This document shows positions 1-11,220 of a stretch of DNA of 64,000 bases, one piece after another (the stretch's first letter is position 1; every line of letters begins with the position of its first letter). The notes below the pieces were generated by a model, which saw nothing but the letters and a program-made list of their open reading frames with translations, made no database searches and was not told where the DNA came from. The translations under genes were made by a program, and so were the position numbers. Location of the stretch: the NCBI GenBank assembly GCA_964017195.1, contig OZ024895.1, forward strand, positions 20,799,534 through 20,863,533. Reading direction: 5' to 3'. The stretch comes from Siderastrea radians. Lineage: Eukaryota > Cnidaria > Anthozoa > Scleractinia > Rhizangiidae.

Positions 1-235
1 AGTTAAAACCCCCTTGTACAGCATAATACAATAGCTTTCATTTGAACAGTCACACTACAGGATTTGTCTACAGACTTAAAAGCTACAACAGCCCTGTACT
101 GCATAACAAACAGCACCACAGGGAAGCACTGTGATGAACTCAATGGCTTTCATTGGAATGGTCACACAGATTGGGATTCATCCAGAGACTCAAAATTTAG
201 ATTCACCTCGTACAGCAAAGTAAACAGAACCACAC
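1..235. repeat. Dispersed repeat, two degenerate tandem sub-copies
   Basis: Two related blocks follow each other, each carrying a 'TGTAC(A/T)GCATAA' stretch, then 'GCTTTCATT', then a 'GGTCACAC' or 'AGTCACAC' stretch and a 'CAGACT(C/T)AAAA' stretch. Similar degenerate copies lie near 2262-2333 and 7018-7118, so this is an interspersed family and not a gene. The reading frame across it (64-345) has no family resemblance. Confidence 0.6.
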
Positions 236-335
236 ATATGAGAGGGTACTTCTCAGTAGTTTTCACTTTCACCCACAGAATTAAAATTTGGAAACACATT
301 TGCAAAGACTCCAAGTTTGACCCAGGGTATGAAAG

Positions 336-3300
336 GGTCAAATGATTCAACACATGCTAGGAAAGTAAAGTGTTGAGTCTGAACAGTAACAGCTGGCAAT
401 CCACAAAGAATTTCTTTTGTCACAGCCAACGACCAAAACCTGTGCTAGATAATACTGATATACTCTGTGTAAAATCTCAATGATGACATGCTTTCTGTGC
501 ACAACTGTACTTCAAATAATGCCTCGGCAATGACCATATTAGAAAATTAAGACAACGTCTTTTCTTTCACTCTTGGAGAGCTATGATGGTTTGAATCTTT
601 ACACAATCAGTTTCTGCATGAGTGCAATTTTACAAAGACAGTACACAATGTAAAACAATTCATACATACTTTGATCAAACAAAAAGAACCAAAAATTAAT
701 TAAACCTACACAGAAGACTGATTGGGTTGTTTGAGTAAATATTGACAAAGGAAAAAACCAAACAAGAGAGATGTTCTAAGTAAGATAAAAAAAAGTAAAA
801 TTAGAAACGTTTTAATTTGTTTTCATGTAAAAGCTAGCGATAGCCCAAAACAAAAAGAGAATCTTTTCTATCTGATCGATTGGGAGAAGTTTTGAATAAT
901 TACATGATAAAAGCAATATAAGTACGTGGTAATAAATAAACGTTATTGTTTTCGTTTTAAAGATGAGCTTTCAGAAAAAACGTATTTCACTTGCAAACCA
1001 TAATAGTATGCAAACACACGTGTAAAGGCAAAGCTTCTATAAAATGCATGTTAAACCGCTGAAAGGGTTGATAATGCACTGAGGTATCTCAGAAAGAGAC
1101 AAGAATAAAAGTAAAATATTAAATAATAAAAAGTTCAGAATTTGAGTATTTTTATTCATGGTAGTTGGTTAACTCATATTCTTTGTATTTTTACATAGAC
1201 GTTTTAAATTTTATTGTGAAACAACAAATAAATGGAGTGAGTCATCACTGATATAAACCTTGCAAATAATGCTGAATATTCAACTCACATACAGTTGAGT
1301 CGGGGATTAATCCTTCGAAACATACGCGGCCACCTTTAACCTCGAGACGGCAATGTTAAAAGCAAGAGCGTAATTTATTCCCACTTTTACATGTAAATAA
1401 TACGAACCTTTTAACCTTTTGAATTTAAATTCTTTTTATTGATCGCAATACATTTGTCTTAATGTCATTTATAAGAATTTGGCAGTTCATCAATACTTTA
1501 ATCTTAACTTTAATCTGTACTTCACAATTTCGTCTAATATTTTTAACTTCCTTCGCGGCTTCTCTTCTTGATATTGCCACGAAAAATCACAAGTTGACCA
1601 TCGCTAAGAAAATAGGATTAAGTGCTATGATCACACTTCTACGATCACGAATGGTGAATATTCAAATTCAATATATTAACATAATTTTAAAACTTTTCAT
1701 GCCCCCAAAATCAGTTGTATACTCTTGAGATCCGCTTATTTTGACTTTTCTAAGCCCTAAAATTCTACAAAAGAACTTGTGAAACCTAAACAAATATTCT
1801 GATAACACACATTCTGGAATATTAGGAACATATGGAAACATTAAATCCAAACAACATTCCCGACAGAAGACATTATGCAAACACATTTGTCTACCGATCA
1901 AACAGGCATATGCTAGTTTTCCTTAAAACCTGACACTCGTTAAAATTGATATGCTTTTTAATTTTTTCCCAGCATATACATACGCTAAGAAAGTCCCTTT
2001 TAAATGTATAGACCACTACTACAACACAAACGCCAGTCGATGGAAATTGGCTAAGGGCATAAAAGTTGAAAATGTGGCGATGTAATTTTCGACTTTGTAC
2101 AAGGACAAAAACGTCATTTGGCAGCGGGGTGTATTAATGGTTTTTGCGTACTTTACATTCTCAAACAAGAACATTGAAAAGAAAATCTTAAAACACTGGA
2201 ATGCTAAAGAATAAAAAAAATGAACCAAAAAAGAAAATGGCGCACGACCACACGTCAACTTCTGCTCAATAGCTTTCATGTCAATAATCACACTTAGGAC
2301 TTTGTCAACAGACTCAAAAGTTGGAACCAAATTAAAATGTCTTCATGTTTGACTGAAGAAGGATATGGATAATCTATCTCTGATATCCAACTGTCGATCT
2401 GTTTGCCTTTTAAAAGAATCGAATTCATTAATCCAAGTTGTTCGTCTTTGTTTGCAGAGACCTTGCGGTCGAACAAAAGCACACTACACTATGAATACTA
2501 AAAGAGCATTACAACGAATGCCACTTGGTTTTTAGATGGAGCTAAATAGTATTTGCATCTCGATTTTGACAATTCTTAGTTAATCCCATTGAAAAGCGAT
2601 CATGGAGATTTCTTCTTTTTTTTCTTTCAGACAAGAAAACCACAATGAGACCATGTCAATTGCATTCTAAAAACTCCTCACACAATTTAAAAAGTGTGAA
2701 TCAGAACATTGGAAAGCGGAGTGCAGATAAATTATCGCGTATTTCGATAGACTCGGTTGCCGCGCTGTCTCGACATGTACTGTAATGAAAATGATTTTGT
2801 TATAATTTGGAGTTACAGCTGTAGGTTACATGAAAAACGAGGTCTCACTGGACTCTATTATAATTCTGAAATTGCGTGTGTCGCCCTGCTTTATTCGGCG
2901 TATGTTTAAAAAGGTCAACGGAAAACGTGATTTCAGATCAGTAGGGGTGTCCTTCCCTCCACCTGTTTCAGCAGATCAAAGATGGTCGTGGTAAAAAATT
3001 TATGGAAAAATACATCAAACTTTAATTTAACATACTATAATTGCAGAGTACCCCTCAAACTTCAAAAAGTGCCTTCGCGCGCACCCGAATCAATTGAGCT
3101 CGAGATCTACTTAAAAAAACCTTAGTAGTAGTAGTAGTAGTAGTAGTATTGTTTCAATGAAGAAGGTCGCAGTGATTTTCACGCTTCGCTGTACAACAAC
3201 AATGAAGAACAAACGACAATTGATTGTAAACACAAGTGCTGGACTGCTGTTCTTTCAAATTCCCGTGCGGCACAATTTGATTAATTCTCGAACAGAAACA

Positions 3301-3537
3301 CTTTTTACTTGAATAATGGCTTTGGAGTAAGTGGCCAAACCGAGGCTACAAAAGGAAAATTAAGAGAGTAATTTCTGTAGTGTTTGTTTCTGAAGTGTGT
3401 TACTTTCATAAAACCGGCTTAATCGCGACGAAGTGAAAGCCTACTTTTTGCGGCTTAGAAATCGTTCTCGCCAAATTCAAAAGCAATTTATCCCTCGGAA
3501 ACATAGGGCGCACCATACAAAATAAACAGCAGTGCAA
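336..3537. other. Non-coding AT-rich stretch
   Basis: No coding sequence is supported here. It contains a degenerate copy of the window-start repeat (about 2262-2333), a (TAG)n microsatellite at 3123-3148, and on the minus strand near 1668-1915 a Cys-rich open stretch that might be a downstream exon of the NALF-like gene (see findings). The rest looks like intron or spacer. Confidence 0.6.
3123..3148. repeat. (TAG)n trinucleotide microsatellite
   Basis: About eight to nine uninterrupted TAG units. Confidence 0.9.
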
Positions 3538-3600
3538 TCATTTAACATTTGTACCCTTCATTAAGAAAAAGTATGATGTAAATGGCGTAAAATTACTCAC

Positions 3601-4116
3601 CAAGCAGTCAAAGCAAGTAGAAGTGGTGGAATACGTGTATGCTTTCCAATTTTCTCCGCAGTCGATCCGCGCGAGAATTCCCTCAAAACTCCTGTAGCTG
3701 TCGTAAGCCCTGTTGTCGGCCTCTTGTAGGGTCTTTAATTGCTTTTGACAGTAAGTTCTGTTCCGTAGAAATTCGTTATCCAAAACCTCGTTCAGTGGAA
3801 AAGATGAACAAAATTCCAAACGGTAGTACTTCAAGAACGAGCCGGACGTTTCGCTTTGCGTTCGATTCACGCACTCTTCGCAAGCGCATGCCAGATTAGT
3901 CCAGCATTTAGAAGCGTTTATTCGCATTCCGCAACAATTGAGAGATTTAGTACCTATCTCTTCGCCAACACCCAATCTTGAAACCGTGACGAAGAGGTTT
4001 AAGATAAGGAAGATGTAGAACGACGAAGGCAGCGCCGAGATGAACCCACGGTCGTACAACTGTCGGCTTCTACTCCATGTGAAGAGGTGTTCTCTCCGCG
4101 CGTCTGTTTCCCGCAT
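3601..4116 (-). CDS. NALF/FAM155-like Cys-rich protein, first coding exon (partial)
   Basis: The exon encodes 172 residues from an ATG at 4116-4114 and ends at codon boundary 3601, followed by a consensus GTGAGT donor (3600-3595). Reading past the donor soon stops, so the remaining exons lie at lower coordinates. Residues about 31-46 form a hydrophobic signal-anchor. After it come many cysteines (C61, C62, C71, C77, C79, C82, C103, C123, C153, C168, C171) and N-glycosylation sequons at N67, N84 and N119, so an extracytoplasmic domain is expected. The pattern FCSSF...LNEVLD, then C-x-x-QL, an ADxxAYxxYxxFE helix, DC, ENW and finally CFDC resembles my recollection of the Cys-rich domain of NALF1/NALF2 (FAM155; worm NLF-1), auxiliary subunits of the NALCN sodium-leak channel. 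That assignment is by motif memory only. Another small secreted Cys-rich protein is possible. Confidence 0.5.
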
Positions 4117-5502
4117 AAGCGATCCGATACATCGAGAATGAACAACTCAGGTTAAAATCCGACCAGAGCTTAGACACCTCTTGGTAGCTGATGAGAATCA
4201 TGCGAAGCCGTAGAAAGTTGAAGCCCTGGTGAACGATGCTAGTGCTTCGCGCGGATTCGGTTCAAGTGACTCAGTGAATGTGATACGCATATACATGAAG
4301 TTTTTATACATCCACCGCGCTATTACGTTTAACGGACAGTAAACAGGAGATACTCGGTTTTGTTTCTCCGGTCACAAGTGACTTCGCATCACAAACTTGT
4401 AAACAAAGCTGTTATAGGGCAAACGGAAATGATGCTGGAAAATTTTTCTTCCTATTCAGGCATGAAGATTACGTCGGTTTCACAACGCATGTGCCGTGAC
4501 TGGTTCCCCTGAGTATTGTAAAATATTTGATTATTTATATCGACGCCGCGGGAAGCCGTCACAACTGCCACAATTGAAATCTCGATATCCGGAAAGAAAG
4601 AAAGAAGACATGGATACAACTTCATGAATAAGCTTTAGAGACAGGAAAAGAAAATAGAATAATAATACTTTGCATTTATTAACGATGAAACAAAAAACTA
4701 TAAACTTCAATTTTCAACTCAAATACCAGTTTCAAGGTGATTGACATGCAAATGTCACGTAACCTTGGTTCGTCGTAATAATAACCATTTTATTACTGCT
4801 GTGTCACCTCTTGGCTTCAAAATTATTTGAATTTTTTATCATTTTTCTGTAATCTCTGGAGTCTTATTTAAAGCTATCAAGAATTTATGCGCTTTTCAGC
4901 CTGTCTTGTTTTCAGTTCAATCGAATCCACAGCGTAAAAGACCTAAAGACAAATTGTACATTTGTTCAAATGGCAGAATTTTCTAGTGTCATATTTTGAA
5001 TACCATTTTTGATACCTCCACGGGGTATATTTTAACGATAACATCATAATAATATTTGGCATTAAAGGACTTTTAGCTTACAATCAAACAAGTGGTTGAA
5101 ATTGACTCAAGAGCCCTCAAAGGGATCGGCACTATCTCTTCAGAAAAAAATTTAGATGCCTGAAGTGCTCTCAATGTCCTTGCAAGTGTGCCTTAAAGCA
5201 ACTTCTTTTCTGTCCTAATTTCTTCACCTGACTCTGTGTTCATCCCATCTTCTGCGAGTAAAGTAGAAGTAGAACCTTTATCAGTTATACTGGGTGTCGC
5301 TTTCAATTTTATAAATAAAACTGTTATCAACAGAAGTGTAAGTTTCTAAGCGATTTTTGGACTCTTTTAGATAACTTTTAGTGCTTTCCAAGTCTTCGTG
5401 TGCGAGTATACTATGAGGTGCCAGCCGAAATGTATTGGTTTTCTCCACGCTTGCTAATATCGTTGTATATGAAAGTTTCTTTTTCGATTTTTATTTATTC
5501 AG
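4117..5502. other. Spacer with no supported gene
   Basis: Upstream flank of the minus-strand NALF-like exon. I see no coding sequence. The region next to 4117 is less AT-rich than the rest and may include its 5' UTR and promoter, but no clear core element was found. Confidence 0.5.
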
Positions 5503-5615
5503 GAGATCTGGCTTCTGGAACCAGAGCATTGCGAGCGTAACATGGACAACGACATGGCCTACACTCAAGTCTCCAATAATAGTAAAACGAAAACATAATA
5601 ATAGGCGGAAACAAA

Positions 5616-8387
5616 ATGGTATGCTAGAAATGTACGGAGTACGTGTTTCCTTGAAAGTCCATATGGCTCGTATTGCCTAATTCATCGAATTTTTTTTATC
5701 ACTATCACTGCATTTGACGTCATATCACTAGGATATCGAAGGATATCCCTCTCTTTTGACGTCATCAGGAAATCAATATTGAGGGAGAAACTACTGAAAA
5801 GTAAAAATAGCTAACAATTTTCAGTAATATATAAAATCACATGCTACAAATAAAAGTATAGTGAACCAATTAGTCCTCCTTGGAGTTTAAGAGACCGGGC
5901 GTGCGTTTCTCAAAAGTTCCGAAACATTTCGGGTCGATTTCGGGCACAGTAATTCAACTGAACTGTATCTTGTCAACAAAGAAGTTTATAAGCTTGAAAC
6001 TTTGCTATTAGTCAAACATTTCTTATTTAAAGAAAAGCTAAAATAACAGCTTTGTAGAATGAGTGGTTCATATTTTTACGAATGGCTTTTCGGCGCCGAA
6101 AACGTTTCGGGGCTTTCGAGAAACGCGCCCCTGGTCTAAAAATACAAGGTTGGAACAAGGTGTGTTCAGTGGAAACTCGATATAAGAGGGACTGGGAAAA
6201 TGTGTTCGTTATAACGTTGGTTCTTTATATCGGGGTTCCTTTCCATGCATTTTACTATTACTGGGCTGAAGTAGATCGTTCGTTATCACGGGGGGTTCCA
6301 ATGTATCAGAGTTGCCGGCTTTGTGCTCCTGTAAATTGAATAAATGGTCGTGTAGAATTTTACTAGTCACAGTGCAATATCTGCTTTTGCTTTGGCATCA
6401 TCCATACAATGTAATTCACCAGTGTTCATAATTCCGCGACGTATCCTTGCCGATGCCTGTCACGGCTAAGTAGATATCGAAGCGAATATGATTTTTTCCC
6501 AGTCGATCCAGCGCTCTTTAAATTCAACGTCACTATTAAAAGTAGCCCTCTGTTCAAACATGACCCTCTTAACCTAAGTGCCTAAATGCAAAATTGACCA
6601 ATTTTTGTTAAATGTTCACATTATTAGAGCATCAGTCAAAAAACGAAAAGATTTAGAGTACCCTGCTAGATTCGCAAGGTTATAGAGCCATCCTATACAT
6701 CTTAACTAATAACAGCAATTGCTATCTCTGTAGCCAATAGTTTTTTTTTCATTATACTGTAAATAATTTACCTATGTAGTCTATGTAGCCAATAGATTGT
6801 TTTCATTGTATTGTAATCATTTTAAATGCATCTTAGGCTAACTAGTTTTACTGTCTTCATTAGTGTCCCCAATTAGTCTATCAAGGGTAAAAACTTATTT
6901 TATACAGCACTCCCGCACGAGCTTCTCTTTCCTTTATGGGTCTTGGCACAGCCTTTTGCACTCCTTGAATTAACTAATTTAGGAAACTGGCTCCGCAAAT
7001 TACTGTGATCTACTGATTAAAAAACCGCACCACAGAAAACAGTGAGTAGGTTTCATTTGAATGGTTACATCATCATGTTCTCGTATTACACCTTGCACAG
7101 CGAACAAATACGCTGTAACAGTTTGGTTGGCGTTTGATTACAACGCCGGACTAATTTTTAGTATGGTTGCTGCACTTTTTTCGGCCCCCTAAGTTAAATT
7201 TTTGAGTACGTTCTTAGAAAATGAAGCAAAGTAGATAAAGCCTCTCCCATTTTCAAGAATGTTCAGAAAGCAGTTTTTCCACGGTCATTAGTTTCCACGT
7301 TTTCTTTTGTTTCTTTAGCTCGCCCTTCTCCTTACTGTGAAAATGCTAATGAAACTTGTTTTTCTCTTCCCCTTATTGTAGAACCATAACTATAGCGTTG
7401 TCATCAGCTCTGGAGAGATCAGGAAAAAGCCATCCAAAAGGATCCAGATAGATTATATTATTTCAGTAAAAGATCTCTCTCTTCCAAGTTCGGAACATAT
7501 ACGATTTTACTGTATGACGTGCATCATTCAGAGTGGCTTACTGTCCCTTGATACAGACGAAAGGAAGTCTCAGATAAAGGTGAATAACAGGAACCTTTCA
7601 CTTGCATAGTCCCCGATTATGACTCATGCTTTTTCCACAAAAGAGAACTTTTCAGTCTTTTTGAGCACTGATATCCTAGTTTTTACCTCCAAATGTAGTC
7701 GCTCGTTATACAGGAAATTTTTAAAATTGCTTGATATATAGGAATCGTTAATTAATGTAATTGCCAAAGCCCTACGGAGTGTGGTCTTAAGTTTTCAAAC
7801 TTGTGTTGCCGGGCAGGCTCCAAAAAGTAGCAAACGCGTGTACTTTCACACGACTGAACCTCTGATCAGTTTGGTGACAGTTGTTTCCATAACCTTTTGT
7901 TCGGCACTGCCTTGTACGGTGAACTTCTTCGTTAATTAACTGAGAAGTCGTACGACGTTCTTCTTCAGTCAGCTGACGCTGCTTTTTTGTAAAGCTGACG
8001 GCGTGAAAATCAGGTGAACTGTGTGCGAACTGAAGTTGGATAATTACACGTTTCTGGGGAGCTCCCCGCCTACCCCTGCTCTAACCCAACATTTTTTTAC
8101 TTATTATCACTTGGAGCAAAATGTTGGATTAGGGGAGGGATAGGTGAGGGAAGTTATATTGGTTAAATGATTCTAGCCCTCGTTTTATTGTCTTCCTCGG
8201 GGTTTTTTTTTTTTTATTTTCTTCGTAGGTGCGAGCAGTTTCTTCGGCAACCACGTCAGATTTAAACTTTACCTTCGCTCATTCCCAAAAAACGTTTAGC
8301 ACGATAGATTCGACAAAACAGCTTATGTTCAAAAAAAACTTTATTTCTATCGCGGCTAAAGAAAAACGTTTAAAGCATATGAGATGA
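5616..8387 (+). CDS. Tentative small multi-exon gene, family unknown
   Basis: A gene model inferred only from splice logic. A 5' exon begins after a TTATTTATTCAG acceptor (exon 5503-5618) and ends ...AAAATG before GTATGC, so the ATG would be its last three bases (5616-5618). The next exon, 7382-7579, follows a pyrimidine-rich TTATTGTAG acceptor, is exactly 66 codons and ends AAG before GTGAAT. It includes 'KRIQIDYIISVKDLSLP'. The third, 8229-8387, follows a T-rich TTCTTCGTAG acceptor and is open for 52 codons to TGA. All joins are phase 0, giving about 119 residues rich in Ser, Lys and Ile, with no recognised domain, signal peptide or membrane segment. Stops flank each block in frame, as expected for exons. 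Chance open stretches remain a real alternative. Confidence 0.3.
5893..6136. mobile_element. MITE with GTTTCTCRAAA-type terminal inverted repeats
   Basis: The left end (gaccgggcgtgcgtttctca) and the inverted right end (gaccaggggcgcgtttctcg) pair over about 35 bp, and both continue into a 'CCGAAAC' block. Total length is 244 bp with no coding sequence. It is related by terminus to the copy nested in a SINE at 55929-56172. Confidence 0.7.
6137..7381. other. Non-coding, repeat-derived
   Basis: Contains direct repeats of a 'GTAGCCAATAG' block near 6730-6800, a SINE-tail-like 'GTGTCCCCAATTAG' (about 6863), and a degenerate copy of the window-start repeat (7018-7118). The open frame overlapping the MITE end at 6082-6339 is not convincing as a gene. 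Confidence 0.5.
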
Positions 8388-9908
8388 AATCTCACTCTGT
8401 CAGATGCTCAGGAGTTTTCTTGTTCAGTTTGTCGCTCCCTGTGATGTGCCTACTGTTGCTACGACTTTCACGCACGCCATTTTGTACTTAGCGACGCTAA
8501 TGTTTGCAAATCAATTCTAACTTGGAAACGCGCATTTAAGCACGCAATTTTCCGTGATTATTCCCAATATTCTTTAACTGCGACAGCTGCTAACTTATAA
8601 CGTTAATTAAACCACATTTGCCTTCGTATTTGTTTCCACGTAGTTTCTCGTTCATCCTCTTAAGGCGGCGTTCAATAATTAATTGTCGAAAGTAATTTGG
8701 GCTTACTTGGGTTTTGTTTTACTACGTTCGTAATTGACAAAAAAATTCGTGCGTTTTTTTCAACCAATCAGAAAAAAGTGAATCGAAACTGGTTGTTTCT
8801 TTTACGCCTTGAAAACGGACCTACTCGTGTAGCCGGTGATTTACTTTCAAGAAGTTTACACTCACTTTGAAACACGTTGAACGTCGTAATTTCTGAAATG
8901 CAAAATAACATGACCCGTCGGCGGCAACCTCTGTGACGTGTCTTGCTCGCGCGCGTTTTCATATTAAAAATGTGATTCATGGTTTACGTGTGGGCAGCAA
9001 AAATGTGTTTTACTTTTTTTTTACGATGCTTTCTGTCCTGACGTAGAATGATAAAAAACAATTGAAAGCGAAGGTTTAAAAAAGCGATGGAATAATGACC
9101 AAATAAGTGACTTCGAAATAGCGTTTTTACTCTTATTTCAATCGTTTGCGTAGACAGCGAAAGCGAATGAAACTGAACGCATGCGTGTGGATGGAAACGT
9201 TTTTGAAAAGGAGTTTTTTAAACTGAATCGACAAAGTCGAATGTTTAACGTGTGAAATCACTGACCTTCTCGCGGATGTTAGATCCACTAAACAGATTAT
9301 GTAGCCTCTAACAGGATATGAGCGCGGCCGAGAAAAGATAACGCTGAAAAATATCATACATCTGAAAGCATTTCTACATTTCAATTTAGAGGTATATTTA
9401 AGTCAGGACCAAGTAAAAATTGTAAAAAAAAAAAATAAAAGAAGAAGAACAAGGAAAAGAAGAAAAACAACAAGAAGAAGAAGTTAAATATGGAATTAAC
9501 ATACCTTCTTAAGGTGTGGTTAGAGAATTTTAATTTTTATAGCACATACGGAAAAGCGGTTGATTTCTTGTCGATATCAGTTTGTCATTTTAAAACATTA
9601 AATCGGTTGAGATCCTTAGAAAGTTTCAAAATGAACTTGTTTAAATGCCCCCTACAGTTTCAGTTAAGACGGTGATCTTTTCCGCTTCGAAATTAGTATT
9701 GCTCGTTCAATTGCAATAGTTGTCAGAATATTTGTTTGAACTAATGTTAATTGGAAGTTGAGCTATGATAAATTTAAAAGTGTAGCACTGAATACATGTA
9801 AGAAAACAAAAGCAAAACGAAAGGAGATGACGTTCATTTAAAACTATAATTTGCTTTTCTATCCGGGAAAATTAGAAAAAGAGAAAAACTACCAACAAAA
9901 CCCCCACG
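8388..9908. other. Non-coding spacer
   Basis: AT-rich, with a purine-only tract of AAG/AAC-like units near 9424-9485. The open frames at 8768-8980 and 9133-9384 (minus) and 9490-9675 (plus) show no family features or splice support. Confidence 0.5.
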
Positions 9909-10260
9909 CATGAATATTAAAATAGCTTGCGTGTACATGACGATAATAGTTTCTACGAGAAAAATAAATCCGCGAAAACTCCACTTTAAAACTGAATTTT
10001 TGAAGGGATATAACTTGTCAGCTACCAATGACAGACCTTGTTTATCAATGAGCGAACAATCTCTGTAATTATATTTATCGCTTTCATGAATATTAAAATA
10101 GCTTGCGTGTACATGACAATAATAGTTTCTACGAGAAAAATAAATCCGCGAAAACTCCACTTTAAAACTGAATTTTTGAAGGGATATAACTTGTCAGCTA
10201 CCAATGACAGACCTTGTTTATCAATGAGCGAACAATCTCTGTAATTATATTTATCGCTTT
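9909..10260. repeat. Recent tandem duplication, 2 x 176 bp
   Basis: Bases 9909-10084 and 10085-10260 are the same 176-bp unit. I found only one difference (G versus A in the 'gacRataatag' stretch). The similarity stops immediately after the second copy, so this is a clean two-copy duplication. Confidence 0.95.
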
Positions 10261-10538
10261 CTGGTCGTAATTTTCTGTATTTGCAAATGAAATGTCTGCT
10301 CCTAAAAAATAGTACCTCGTTTGAAGCAACCCATTTTATGATGGTGCAGGTTGTTATTTTTAGTCGTATTTTCAGTGTACATGTGTTGGCTCTTACTTAT
10401 AAATTATTATCTTCTTCCTGGAATCGCAAAAATTAAATGATTTAACCCACCAGAAAATTATCGATCTTCCTGCTTTTAATCGTGCAAAACCCGCTTATCC
10501 ACAAAATAGGACTCCCTTTCAAACTTCACGTAAGGGGT

Positions 10539-10571
10539 AAAAAACAAAAACAAACAAACAAACAAACAAAT
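10539..10571. repeat. (CAAA)n microsatellite
   Basis: Five or more CAAA units following an A-rich leader. Confidence 0.85.
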
Positions 10572-11220
10572 TACTCCAGAGCGCGATTCCCAGACGATCA
10601 AAAGTCTCTCCGGGTCTCACAGTGTTTTTGCTCCTCGAGAATTCGTTTAGTTCAGGCCATTTATACTGTCGTCAAATAGAACTCAGAACTCGATGAACAC
10701 ACTGTAATGAGAATAGGAAGGAACCTCTGCAACGAGTGCAAATTACTCTGTACTAAATCAAGATCGACTAGGAGGAAATTCACGTCTTGTATCTTAAAGA
10801 CTTTTGTTCCTGGGCCATCGTAGCTTGATCAAAAATAAAACACAAACAGCGGTAATAAACATTATAAACTTACGCATTTTTATAGAAACTTGACGTTTCG
10901 TATGCTAGTCAACATACATTTTCAAAAGTGACCGTTACAATTTTGACAAACCTTTTATACAATAGTGATAAGGGGTCTGGCAAGATTAAGAAAACAATCT
11001 TAACAGTGAATCTATAAAAAGCTACAGCTAATTAATAAAGTATCAGCTTCTCACTGCTGACGTTGACATTAAAAGCTGGCTTTCACCATGTTTTAAAACA
11101 AAGACACTGCTAATGGGTTCTTGTTGTAATTTCATGACAACGTGATTTGCATTCTCCTCGTCCCCATAACCACGTGCCCAGCTAGCCGTGATCTACAGCT
11201 TAGTCTGAGGACAGGCAGCT
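10572..11220. other. Spacer with old retroelement-like remnant
   Basis: No gene seen. Around 10890-10930 a 'GACGTTTCGTATGCTAGTC' stretch resembles the non-coding ends often found with Penelope-like elements in cnidarians. That is recollection, not proof. Confidence 0.35.

Noticed and set aside
6082..6339. 85-codon frame
   Set aside because: Begins in the terminal repeat of a MITE and has no splice or family support.
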